Made by a program: the position numbers and the translations under genes. Shown here in pieces: positions 1-9,349 of a stretch of 64,000 nucleotides of DNA. Positions within the stretch are counted from its first letter, which is position 1, and the number at the start of each line of letters is the position of its first letter. The notes under the pieces are model-generated. The model made no database searches and was not told the origin of the DNA. It saw only the letters and a program-made list of their open reading frames with translations. The stretch spans positions 62,001-126,000 of the forward strand of contig JBGTGP010000032.1 of the NCBI GenBank assembly GCA_041746735.1. Direction: 5' to 3'. Source of the DNA: Opimibacter sp041746735 (GTDB taxonomy: Bacteria > Bacteroidota > Bacteroidia > Chitinophagales > Saprospiraceae).

Positions 1-3000
1 CACCGGATATGATTTTTCCACTTCCTATTCTTGCCTGCTTTTGGATGGAGCCCCGGTTGCCGATGAAGATGTGGTCCTCTATTCGGATGACCGGATTGAT
101 CATTTAACGCTCGATCTTTCTGCCAGTGGATTTGTGCCGGATGCACCAGATGAGTATCTGCTCCTTACCGGCACCTATTCCAATATCAGCGTCACGGGAT
201 CAGGCACGTCCACCATCACCCTTCAAAGCACGGGCACCGCTACCCTTCAGGATTTTAGAAATGCCTTACTCGACGTGGCGTACTTTAATACCGCTGTCAA
301 TGCTACTCCTGGTATGCGCACTGTTGAGATCCGGTTTACGACACAGGCTGGGAATATCAGTGCTACAGCAACTACATATATTGAGGTAGAATCCATCCCC
401 ACCATTCATGTAGATCTGGGACCGGATATAGCAGGGTGCGCCGGACAAGTCTACATCTTTGATGCAGGTAATCCGGGTGCTGCCTTTCAATGGTCCGGTG
501 GTGAAACATCGCAGTCCATCTCTACCAGCCTGCAGGGTGAATACACTGTTACGGTAAGTAATGGCGTCCATTGCCCGGGCACTGACCAGGTGCTTCTTGA
601 GATATTACCGGTGATCCATCTCTCTTTCACCGGGGAAGAATCTGTTTGTAGCAACACGCCTGTAACCTTGACGGTAGAGGTGGATGGCCCCTATGAGATG
701 ACCCTCGGAATCGACGTCAATCCCGGTGATCCGATTCTGCTGGAGAATATCACCGGCACCTATACCTTCTCACACGGGATCTCAACGTCCACGACTTTTA
801 CCCTTGTTGAGATGACCCCCGCTGAACCCGCGTGTATCCAGGTGACAGATTCATTGCTGGAGGTTGAACTGCATCCCGTACATGATATCCTGACATTTGT
901 CAGTATTTGTGCGGGAGACAGCGCATGGGTGGGTACGCAATGGGTATATTCCGAAGGCTTCTATACCACGACTCAGCCCTCCATCTATGGCTGTGACAGC
1001 ACGATCACCACGATTGTCGACTTGCTGCCTTCCGTCATTGAACACATTGATTCCACCACTTGTGATCCATCAGCAGCCGGAATTTTCTATACGTATCATC
1101 ACAACCCGTTCGGATGTGACACCGTCATCGTCACGACGATCACCTTGTCGCCTTCCGATACCACAAACGTACACATGGTCACCTGTCACTATGCTGATGC
1201 AGGTATTTCTCAGGAAGTGGATGTCATGCCGGATGGTTGTATCCATCTCATCATCACGACGACAATATATATCCCACCTCCGGATACTACTTTTCTGTTT
1301 GGGACAACCTGTGATTTACTTTTGATTGGTATTCTGATGGATACATTATTCACGCATGATGGATGTGACAGCATCGTGTTCCTGACATCAACGTTTGCTG
1401 TTGCGGATACTTCAAGGCTAACGACCACGTCGTGCGATCCTGCTGAAATTGGAGTCTTTGAAACGCTCCTTTCGAATGTGTCCGGATGTGATAGTCTGGT
1501 TATATGGCATGTGACACCGGGTATTCCGGATACGACACATGTGATGCTGACATCATGTGATCCTGCCTCGACCGGCGTATTCGAAGACTGGCAAACCGGC
1601 AGCACCGGATGCGACAGTCTGATCATTACTACTATTTCGTTTGCATTAGTTGATTCGGTATTCATAACCTCTTCCACCTGTGATCCGGATGCAGCCGGCG
1701 TGTTTGTGGCTCATTTTCAAAACCAGTTTGGCTGTGACAGCATTCTGACGGAAATCATAACACTGGTCCCGAGTCATGATTTTGTGATTACCTCTACATC
1801 ATGCCATGCTCAGGATACCGGTGTATTTGTTCAATGGCTGATCAACCAATACGGTTGTGACAGCACCATTACCACTACTGTTCACTATGCACCAATTGTC
1901 CATCAATCGACAGCCAATCCTGTCTGTGATACCAGCCTGGCTGGCATCGTGGAAACCGTTTGGACGACATCTGCGGGATGCGACAGCCTCGTCGTAGTGT
2001 TGACGCCCCTTTTTCCATTACCTCAGATCGAATTGGCGTCTTTATTTGACTTCAATGGATATGATGTAAGATGTGAGGGGGATATGGATGGCGGCATTCT
2101 GTCTTCGGTACAAGGTGTGCCTCCATTTGATTTTATCTGGAGTACATCCGATACCAGTGAGCGCATTTACAATGTTCCGGCTGGTCTGTATAGTATGACT
2201 GTCACGGATGGAAATGGTTGTACCCAAACAGGAGAAATTACACTGACCGCTCCTTCCGGATTAGCGCTTTCCTTCATGATCAATTCACCGGGGTGCTTCG
2301 AGTACGAACCGGGAAGTATCCTGGCCACGGCTAATGGTGGTTCACCACCATATCTGTACTCAATCAATGGCGTTGAATATCAATCTTCGCCTCTGTTTGC
2401 CGGCCTGATGGGCGGCGTATATCAAATCAGCATCCTCGATAATAACCTTTGTGAATCCGGGGAGGTGATTGAAATGGAGATTCCTGTCAGGGTGCAGGTA
2501 GATCTTGGAGATGATATGATTGTTACTTCAGGGGATACCACTGTTCTGACCGCTGTACTGAATGTACCCATTGATGAACTTGCATTTGTCACATGGACAG
2601 GAGCGGGTAGTATACCCTGTACTTTATGTCTTTCACAGGCGATCGTGCCATTTGAAACAAGCACCTATACGATCGACATTACCTCACTCGACGGATGTAC
2701 AGACCGGGATGAAGTGACCCTCATCGTGAGCCACCGCTCTGACATCTTTATTCCCAATATCTTTTCGCCAAATGGGGATGGGGTGAATGACCGGTTGTCT
2801 GTGTTTGCCAGTCAGGAAATCGCTCAGATTCTTCTCTGGAAAATATTCGATCGATGGGGTAATATGGTCTTTTCTGCTACTCTATTTCAGGCCAATGATC
2901 CATCGGTAGCGTGGGATGGCACGCACCGCAACCGGCACCTCAATCCCGGGGTTTATGCGTATCAGCTGGAGGCCCTCACCGTATCAGGTGCCAGACTGTA

Positions 3001-3031
3001 TCACCATGGCAATATCACCCTGATCAGGTAG
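1..3031 (+). CDS. Giant Cys-pair repeat surface protein with T9SS type B C-terminal domain (5' partial)
   Basis: The reading frame is open to the left edge, so only the C-terminal ~1010 residues are present. Nucleotides ~895-2030 encode nine degenerate units of about 40 residues. Each has a Cys near its start (typically T-C-D-P) and a second in a G-C-D-S motif ~20 residues later, which suggests one disulfide per unit. Two SprB-type repeats follow (~2040-2490). The last ~95 residues start with IFIPNIFSPNGDGVND, the signature of the gliding-motility-associated C-terminal domain used as a T9SS type B sorting signal. Inference: an extracellular adhesin exported by T9SS. The ligand is unknown. An in-frame TTG at 41 is not a credible start because coding continues upstream. 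Confidence 0.85.
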   Translation, partial: TGYDFSTSYSCLLLDGAPVADEDVVLYSDDRIDHLTLDLSASGFVPDAPDEYLLLTGTYSNISVTGSGTSTITLQSTGTATLQDFRNALLDVAYFNTAVNATPGMRTVEIRFTTQAGNISATATTYIEVESIPTIHVDLGPDIAGCAGQVYIFDAGNPGAAFQWSGGETSQSISTSLQGEYTVTVSNGVHCPGTDQVLLEILPVIHLSFTGEESVCSNTPVTLTVEVDGPYEMTLGIDVNPGDPILLENITGTYTFSHGISTSTTFTLVEMTPAEPACIQVTDSLLEVELHPVHDILTFVSICAGDSAWVGTQWVYSEGFYTTTQPSIYGCDSTITTIVDLLPSVIEHIDSTTCDPSAAGIFYTYHHNPFGCDTVIVTTITLSPSDTTNVHMVTCHYADAGISQEVDVMPDGCIHLIITTTIYIPPPDTTFLFGTTCDLLLIGILMDTLFTHDGCDSIVFLTSTFAVADTSRLTTTSCDPAEIGVFETLLSNVSGCDSLVIWHVTPGIPDTTHVMLTSCDPASTGVFEDWQTGSTGCDSLIITTISFALVDSVFITSSTCDPDAAGVFVAHFQNQFGCDSILTEIITLVPSHDFVITSTSCHAQDTGVFVQWLINQYGCDSTITTTVHYAPIVHQSTANPVCDTSLAGIVETVWTTSAGCDSLVVVLTPLFPLPQIELASLFDFNGYDVRCEGDMDGGILSSVQGVPPFDFIWSTSDTSERIYNVPAGLYSMTVTDGNGCTQTGEITLTAPSGLALSFMINSPGCFEYEPGSILATANGGSPPYLYSINGVEYQSSPLFAGLMGGVYQISILDNNLCESGEVIEMEIPVRVQVDLGDDMIVTSGDTTVLTAVLNVPIDELAFVTWTGAGSIPCTLCLSQAIVPFETSTYTIDITSLDGCTDRDEVTLIVSHRSDIFIPNIFSPNGDGVNDRLSVFASQEIAQILLWKIFDRWGNMVFSATLFQANDPSVAWDGTHRNRHLNPGVYAYQLEALTVSGARLYHHGNITLIR

Positions 3032-3131
3032 GTGTTTGCTCATGGACATTCTACAGCGTCAGGAGGGGATAGGATCCTTATTGCCGGATGCTGTTGACCA
3101 TCCAGGAATTGATTTCGCTTATCTTTGCCGC

Positions 3132-3581
3132 ATGTCATTTCATGTCTACATTGTGTTCATCTGCTTTATCCTGGTCTCATGTGGTCGTGAGCCACAACCT
3201 GCCACGCCAAAGATATTCAACCCCAATGGCGACAGTGAGCTCGCTCTGCTCATGCGGGATATGTTTGATGATGGGGTCCAGATCAAAACCGACCTGCTCA
3301 ATGGAAAAGCGCCGAAACTGCGGACCGAATTTTTAAAAATTCATACTGCGATTCCAACGGAGGAGGGCAAGAACGCCACCCCGGAATATCTGGTCTATGC
3401 CAGGGCGTATGAAGATGCCGTCAAATCTTTCCAAACCTCTACCCCATACAACCGTGTAGGGGCATATCAGCACATGGTCAACAGTTGTATCCATTGTCAT
3501 GCTGAAGTTTGTCCTGGACCGGTTCGCAAAATCAGGAAACTGGAATTTACTAAAGAGGAGTTGCTGAGTCTGAATAAATAG
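3132..3581 (+). CDS. Cytochrome c'-like lipoprotein
   Basis: 149 residues. The ATG at 3132 begins a lipoprotein signal peptide ending in ILVSC; the frame stays open upstream to 3036, but that extension would bury the signal. The body looks mostly helical and carries one haem-binding CIHCH near residue 119, close to the C-terminus. In class II cytochromes c (cytochrome c' and c556) the CxxCH motif is C-terminal within a four-helix bundle, so this is the best family guess. It should face the periplasm or outer-membrane inner leaflet, with haem attached by the c-type maturation system. It lies ~100 bases after the adhesin gene and converges on tamB with an 8-base gap. The electron partner is unknown. 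Confidence 0.7.
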   Translation: MSFHVYIVFICFILVSCGREPQPATPKIFNPNGDSELALLMRDMFDDGVQIKTDLLNGKAPKLRTEFLKIHTAIPTEEGKNATPEYLVYARAYEDAVKSFQTSTPYNRVGAYQHMVNSCIHCHAEVCPGPVRKIRKLEFTKEELLSLNK

Positions 3582-3589
3582 TTTTGAAT

Positions 3590-6500
3590 TTATTCAGAGG
3601 ATGCCTTTGCCGGTTCCTTTTTCTTCCGTCCAAAAAATTCTGCCAGATTGTTGTACTCACGCCGGTACGCAAGGCCGAGGCCAACTTTGTTTCGACGGCC
3701 TTCCACGGTCATGGTATTGCGGTTGTACGCCCTGACTTTGAGACGTCGGTCAGGTGTAATATCATATTCGAACGTGATATCGCCTGCCCAATATTCAGAA
3801 GCGGGTCCGACGGACGCGCCGGTGACATAATTTCCACCAACATTAAGGGAGAGACGGTCATTAAAAAATTTCAATGGAAGATCAAACTCGACTTCGGTCG
3901 CTGACAAATCCTCCAACTGACCACTTTGGTCAATGATTCCACCTGAAGTGATCGGGAGGTCCAGACCTACACTAAAATCAATACCGGACAGAAATGTGCC
4001 CTGAGGTATCAGATTGCCCAACAAGCCGCCCAGATAGCTGGACAACGTCGCGGATATCAACTCACTCAATGTGTTATCGATACCTCTGTACAGCAGACCT
4101 CCTGAGGAAGAGGAAGAGGAAGGTGGCAAAAACGATCGGGTGATCAGCAAGCCCATCACCTGTTCGAGCATCGCATTCTCGTTCGATCGGAGGGAATTGA
4201 TTTTGCTGTCCGTATAGCCTTTGACTTCACCGGTCAGATTGGGAAAGGCAATATCAAAGGAGATGTTAGGTTGCAGCAATGATCCTGTCAGCGTCATCGT
4301 CAGATCTACATCCGTACGTTCACGCGCCTGATCATTGAGGGAGGTATTGGATCCGGTGATCAGGTATTCTTCTATAAGACGATAGACTGGAGCGGTCAGA
4401 CCTTTGTACTTCGCCTGCACGTTGAGGTTAGCACTGTATGGATCGCCATCCCAACTGATGGTGCCTCCACGGACCAATTCAAAAGGTTTGCGTACCACTC
4501 TGAAGTTGGTAAATAAATAATCCCCTTGCTCGATGACATAATTGCCATACATCGTAAAATTGCCGGTACGCGTCATGGCGAGTTGTAAATCACCTTGCCC
4601 CACTGCTCTCAACACCTCACCTGTGTTATCGTCAAAGATGATCTCGATGGTGGCATCCTCCGTGATGGACATATTGATCGTGAGGTTGATACCGCCCAGA
4701 TTGATCTGGGTCTGGGGAGTGACAGGAAGTCTGCCATTTTCAAGAAAGACGACAAAATCACGATCGGTGCTGGCGGCCCCGCCGGACAACGGAATATAGA
4801 TATGGGTACCCCGCGCTGTACCAAGCTGGATCTGCATGTTCGGATTGGCTACAGTACCTGAAAATCGGGCAAAGACTGACCCTATGCCCCGACCATAAAA
4901 AACAGTATTTTCTTCGGAGGTCACATCCAGGGCCAATATACGGGGTGAGGTCAGTGTCGCTTGTAACCCAAGATCACGCAGATACCGGTGGGTCATTCCA
5001 CCCTCCACCACCGCTGTATTACCAAGCACATCATAAAGGATGGCCCCTGATAGATCAATCATACTTTCGGTGATGGTGAACGACTGATTGTGGAACGAAT
5101 ACGCCACCCCCAGATAATCTATCGTGGTACTCCCGTTGTTTACTATGCCCTTGCCATTTGGACTCAGCATATTCGTCTTCCCCACGAGTGTAAGGTCCAT
5201 ATCTACGGAGCCTTCTGTATCCCGGATATTTCCTCCTAAAAGAAACTCCAGAAAGTCCAATGGAAACTCATTGGTGGTCACCGCCATCCGTAAATAATTC
5301 TGGTCCGCTTTGTCAATAGCCTTAATAGGAGGCAAATAGGCCCCTTTCGCTGTCAGGGAGGTTTCATTGTGCTCCATCGTAAAGCTGAGCTGAACCGAAT
5401 CACGTGGTTCATTCATAATAGCCTGCATCTGCCATTCGCCATAGGGCACATTGTTGATCTGCATAGCCGGAATATGCAACTGGGTATTCATTTGACGGAT
5501 ATCGTAGATATTATCGATTTCCAACTCCAGGGTATACAAGCCTGAAAACTTAAACTTGTCATTGATCCACAGTTCATTCAGATAGCTGATATCAAAGCCT
5601 GATATATAGGCTTCGATGCCCTTCTGATCTATATCATCGATCATGATCCTACGGTCTATCCCGTTGGCAGAGATGAGCTCCAGATTTTCCAGGTTGAACC
5701 CATCCTTCCGGATCTCCACTTTGTTACCCGTTGGTATCTGCCAATTGTCCCCCAACATGACCAGCCGGATTGGATTGAGTGAAATATTCCATACGCCGCC
5801 TTGCGGATCTGCATCAATATTCAGGTTCAACTCATCAATGATATCCGCCAGATGATCGGTTTTAAAATTCATCCGTACACTGTCATTGGTCGCCACGCCG
5901 GAGATCAGTACATCTTCAAAAAAGAAACTTTCATTCACATCAGCCGCGATCAGCTCCATATCGGTCTCGAGTATGCCGTTGTTTTCTTTAAACTGGATCG
6001 TCGTGCTGTAGGCATTGAAACGACCATAATGTATTTCCGGCAAATCAATGCTCCCTGAAGATGACCTGGCAATGAGGTCTAATTGGCCAATGGTATGGAC
6101 ATTTCGTACGTTGAGCGACTTGAAACCAATCAAATCCAGCCAGTGCCGGCTGTTGTGTATGCGGATATCCCAGGACATTTGCTGCTGATCTGCCCTGATC
6201 CATTCCTTATCCGGAGCATCAATCGCATCCGGATATACACTGTGCAGATAATGTTGGACCTCACCTGATAAAAGTTCAGGGTCAAACATGCCTTGCAGAT
6301 GGCCAGACAGTAGATCGCTGCTGATCGTATACGACCTGAGGTTGGTAGCGGAATCTACAACTGCTATCACATGGAGGCTGTCCAGAATAAATGTCGTATC
6401 CAACCGGGTCAATATGATATTCTCTCCGTGCACTGCCCCGTGTATGTCGCTGAGTTTGCCAACAGAAAGATCCACATCGAAGATGCCACTCAGCGTCGTA

Positions 6501-8422
6501 GCGTTTTCTGTAAGCCCCAATTCCTGAAATCGGATACTTTCGATCCGTGAAATAAAATCCATACGGGGAGTAACACCTGCGAGGTCGATAAACCCTTCAA
6601 ACGACATATCCATGTTGGGGTCACGGATGTCCATAGTTCCGTTGAACCGTCGTCCGGAAAACTGTCCGTCAATTCGGGCATTGCGGTACGTATACCCTTT
6701 GTACGTGAGCGCGGAAACCTGACTCGTGATATCCGCATAGATGGAGGATGAGGTGAGTCCCCTTCCTTCAATGACACGACCCGTCATCGATACCCGTCCT
6801 AAATCTGCCTGTCCGGTAAAAGTTCCCAGATCGAAATCTTTCATCCCTATGCTTCCGGAGTACTTCCCGTCGGCTATACCCCGCGCTGTGTTGAGATTCA
6901 TATCCAGGCTGATGGCCCCCAAGAGCGTATGGAATGTACCAAAAGCCACAAAATCATCCGGATAGCCATCAAACTTTCCCGTGAAACGAATCTGACCCAG
7001 CCGGGTCAGCAATTCAGGCACTTTCATGGATGGGAAAATACTCTGAATGGCTCGCGCACTAAACGTAGCCTGTTTAAGATCCAGACTCAGCAACTGCGAA
7101 CCCTTAACAGCCAGATCGCGCGATCTGAAATCGCCCGTCAGCTCCAGTGGTCCGAAAGAACCTTCCATATTGAGGATTCGCAGTCGGTTGATATGACCGG
7201 AGACGTGACCTTGCAGCCGGATATCTTTTTCTGCATTGGCAGCAAAGAAGTCCACCGTTTGCAATCCCGGTACTATCGCCATCAAGTCGGCTATACGAAT
7301 GTGTATATCAGCGACAGGTATGTCAAGTCTGACTGAATCCACAAAAGACTGAAAATCCGTATATCCGGAAAAGAGAAGATTCACGGTATTCTCGATTCGG
7401 CTGTCTGGGGTGATCAGTCTGAGGTCCTTCAGGAATACGCCTTCTGAAGTCACGGATGCACGGCCTGCTGCCAAGGAACGGATTTCCAATCCATCCCGGT
7501 GCTTCATCCGCATATCGATGTCCTTCCCATTAAAATCCCATCCTCGGATCGCAAAAGAATCAATCCGGATATTAATATCCTCTAGATTCATGTGGCCGAA
7601 ATCAATCCCACGCGGATCCGGATAGCGGTTCTTCTCCCTAAGCTTATCGGCCGTCACAAACCGGCCGTCCGAAAGGCGAAGCTCCTCTATATCAAATGAC
7701 CACATGTCCGACGAGCTCTCTACCGCAAGCTGTGTAGTATCGAGTGTTGCTTCTCTGGACGTCATACGGATTACAGGAGATTCAAGGTCCAGTTCCCGAA
7801 TGCTGATATACTTTCCTGTGATATCCATCTCATTGATCTGGATATCTGCTGTTCGAAAAAACAATTCCATTAGTGCTCCAGTGACTTCATCATCAATGTG
7901 GACTTTTAGCGATCTGGCAGAAAGGGTTTCCAGTTCTAGCACAAAAGCTGGTTTATCCGGATTGGCTGAAGGCAGCAATCGGTTAAGGGCTATATCCAGG
8001 TTGGTAAGACTGTCACCTGGCAATCGGTGGATGTTCAGGAATCCATTTTCCACAGCTAATTGTGTAATCCACATACGCTTGGACAGAATATCCCAAATAC
8101 GACGGTAGTCAACATGCAGTTTTTCGGCATAGAGCAGGGTATCCCCCGGATGATCCGGGGAGCCAATGAAAATCCCCCGCAGCGTGAGATCCGAAACCGG
8201 ATGAAGAGAAAATCCATCCAACTCCACCCGTGTATTAAGGACATTAGCAATAGACGTGGTGATTTTACCAATACCCCATCGTTGCACAGGTGGAAGGTGA
8301 ATCAGCAACATGAGCAACAGCGTCAGACCCATCAGGGTGACCAATACACGGCCCAGCCAAAAGAATAGACTTCTTCGCTTACGGGTTTCCGGTTGATGTG
8401 GCTCGTGGAGCTCTGACTGCAT
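3590..8422 (-). CDS. tamB: Translocation/assembly module TamB (DUF490)
   Basis: 1610 residues. A basic N-terminus is followed by one membrane segment (~residues 18-45), then a very long beta-rich repeat region typical of AsmA/TamB proteins that bridge inner and outer membranes. The C-terminal ~400 residues match the TamB domain, with segments such as YGNYVIEQGDYLFTNF and a terminal beta-barrel-like stretch. TamB family members are implicated in outer-membrane protein assembly and lipid transport. A Ser run near nucleotide 4110 sits in a low-complexity linker. It is 44 bases downstream of folP on the same strand and probably co-transcribed. The ATG at 8422 places the basic residues just before the membrane segment. 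Confidence 0.9.
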   Translation of the reverse strand: MQSELHEPHQPETRKRRSLFFWLGRVLVTLMGLTLLLMLLIHLPPVQRWGIGKITTSIANVLNTRVELDGFSLHPVSDLTLRGIFIGSPDHPGDTLLYAEKLHVDYRRIWDILSKRMWITQLAVENGFLNIHRLPGDSLTNLDIALNRLLPSANPDKPAFVLELETLSARSLKVHIDDEVTGALMELFFRTADIQINEMDITGKYISIRELDLESPVIRMTSREATLDTTQLAVESSSDMWSFDIEELRLSDGRFVTADKLREKNRYPDPRGIDFGHMNLEDINIRIDSFAIRGWDFNGKDIDMRMKHRDGLEIRSLAAGRASVTSEGVFLKDLRLITPDSRIENTVNLLFSGYTDFQSFVDSVRLDIPVADIHIRIADLMAIVPGLQTVDFFAANAEKDIRLQGHVSGHINRLRILNMEGSFGPLELTGDFRSRDLAVKGSQLLSLDLKQATFSARAIQSIFPSMKVPELLTRLGQIRFTGKFDGYPDDFVAFGTFHTLLGAISLDMNLNTARGIADGKYSGSIGMKDFDLGTFTGQADLGRVSMTGRVIEGRGLTSSSIYADITSQVSALTYKGYTYRNARIDGQFSGRRFNGTMDIRDPNMDMSFEGFIDLAGVTPRMDFISRIESIRFQELGLTENATTLSGIFDVDLSVGKLSDIHGAVHGENIILTRLDTTFILDSLHVIAVVDSATNLRSYTISSDLLSGHLQGMFDPELLSGEVQHYLHSVYPDAIDAPDKEWIRADQQQMSWDIRIHNSRHWLDLIGFKSLNVRNVHTIGQLDLIARSSSGSIDLPEIHYGRFNAYSTTIQFKENNGILETDMELIAADVNESFFFEDVLISGVATNDSVRMNFKTDHLADIIDELNLNIDADPQGGVWNISLNPIRLVMLGDNWQIPTGNKVEIRKDGFNLENLELISANGIDRRIMIDDIDQKGIEAYISGFDISYLNELWINDKFKFSGLYTLELEIDNIYDIRQMNTQLHIPAMQINNVPYGEWQMQAIMNEPRDSVQLSFTMEHNETSLTAKGAYLPPIKAIDKADQNYLRMAVTTNEFPLDFLEFLLGGNIRDTEGSVDMDLTLVGKTNMLSPNGKGIVNNGSTTIDYLGVAYSFHNQSFTITESMIDLSGAILYDVLGNTAVVEGGMTHRYLRDLGLQATLTSPRILALDVTSEENTVFYGRGIGSVFARFSGTVANPNMQIQLGTARGTHIYIPLSGGAASTDRDFVVFLENGRLPVTPQTQINLGGINLTINMSITEDATIEIIFDDNTGEVLRAVGQGDLQLAMTRTGNFTMYGNYVIEQGDYLFTNFRVVRKPFELVRGGTISWDGDPYSANLNVQAKYKGLTAPVYRLIEEYLITGSNTSLNDQARERTDVDLTMTLTGSLLQPNISFDIAFPNLTGEVKGYTDSKINSLRSNENAMLEQVMGLLITRSFLPPSSSSSSGGLLYRGIDNTLSELISATLSSYLGGLLGNLIPQGTFLSGIDFSVGLDLPITSGGIIDQSGQLEDLSATEVEFDLPLKFFNDRLSLNVGGNYVTGASVGPASEYWAGDITFEYDITPDRRLKVRAYNRNTMTVEGRRNKVGLGLAYRREYNNLAEFFGRKKKEPAKASSE

Positions 8423-8466
8423 TACCTATAGAATAACGTAAGCTAACGGGTTGTTGTCATATTGGG

Positions 8467-9342
8467 TCATAATCTTTTGTTTTTCAGGGTTTCTACTCCC
8501 ATCAGTTGCTCAAACACCGCAATGGTGTCCCTGGCAGCGCGAACATCATGAACGCGCAAAATTGATGCTCCATTGAGTAGCGCTGCCATGTGTAGAGCGG
8601 TCGTAGCTTCCAGTGTGTCTTCTGCAGGACGACCGATCGTGATGGATAATGTGGATTTACGGCTGACGCCTACAAGTAAAGGTCGCCCGACGAGCCTGAA
8701 CTGACGCAGACGACGAATCAGCTCATAGTTTTGCTCCGGAGTTTTGGCAAAACCAAAGCCTGGATCCAGCACTATGTCAAAAATCCCTTGGTCCTGAAGG
8801 AACCTCAATCGCTCCACAAAATACTTTAATACATCTGGTACAAGATCATGATAATCTGTATGTTGTTGCATATTTTTGGGAGTCCCTTGCATATGCATAA
8901 TGACATAGGCCGGCTGAAATTCAGCGATGACCCTGACCATATCAGTATCCAGTAGGCTTCCGGAAATATCATTGATCATACCTGCGCCGGCATGTATTGC
9001 GGCTTTTGCGACTATAGACCGGTAGGTATCCGCGGACAAAATAGCTTGGGGGAAGTGTTTATGCACGATTTCAATAGCAGGGAGTAGCCTGTCCGTTTCT
9101 TCGCCGGGTGAAATGGGTTCCGCTCCTGGCCGGGTTGACATACCTCCAAGGTCCAGGATCGTAGCCCCTTCTTCCAGCATCCGCCCAGCCATCTCAACTG
9201 TCCGGTCGAGTATTCCGTCAGTTCTTCCGGCCTTGTAAAACGAATCAGGAGTGGCGTTGATAATCCCCATGACACACGGCCGGTCAAGGGCAATCACCTG
9301 ATTACCACATCGTAATGTGACTTGATGATCAGTTCTTAACAT
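8467..9342 (-). CDS. folP: Dihydropteroate synthase
   Basis: 291 residues. Condenses 6-hydroxymethyl-dihydropterin pyrophosphate with p-aminobenzoate in folate synthesis; cytoplasmic TIM barrel. Visible family motifs in order: GIINATPDSF, LDLGGMSTRPGAE, INDISG, MHMQGTPKNMQ, LDPGFGFAKT and GVSRKS. Start chosen at the ATG at 9342, preceded by a purine-rich AAAGGA. An ATG 45 bases upstream would add a non-conserved extension and overlap the divergent M23 gene. The two divergent start codons are then only 7 bases apart. tamB follows. Confidence 0.95.
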   Translation of the reverse strand: MLRTDHQVTLRCGNQVIALDRPCVMGIINATPDSFYKAGRTDGILDRTVEMAGRMLEEGATILDLGGMSTRPGAEPISPGEETDRLLPAIEIVHKHFPQAILSADTYRSIVAKAAIHAGAGMINDISGSLLDTDMVRVIAEFQPAYVIMHMQGTPKNMQQHTDYHDLVPDVLKYFVERLRFLQDQGIFDIVLDPGFGFAKTPEQNYELIRRLRQFRLVGRPLLVGVSRKSTLSITIGRPAEDTLEATTALHMAALLNGASILRVHDVRAARDTIAVFEQLMGVETLKNKRL

Positions 9343-9349
9343 TTCCTTT

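Noticed and set aside
41..43. TTG at 41 as the start of the giant repeat protein
   Set aside because: The frame is open to base 2 with protein-like sequence, so the gene begins left of the window.
3036..3131. N-terminal extension of the cytochrome c'-like gene
   Set aside because: It would place 32 residues before a good lipoprotein signal peptide.
5643..8368. Overlapping open frames opposite tamB
   Set aside because: Short antisense frames within a clear 1610-residue gene, without signal peptides, motifs or promoters.
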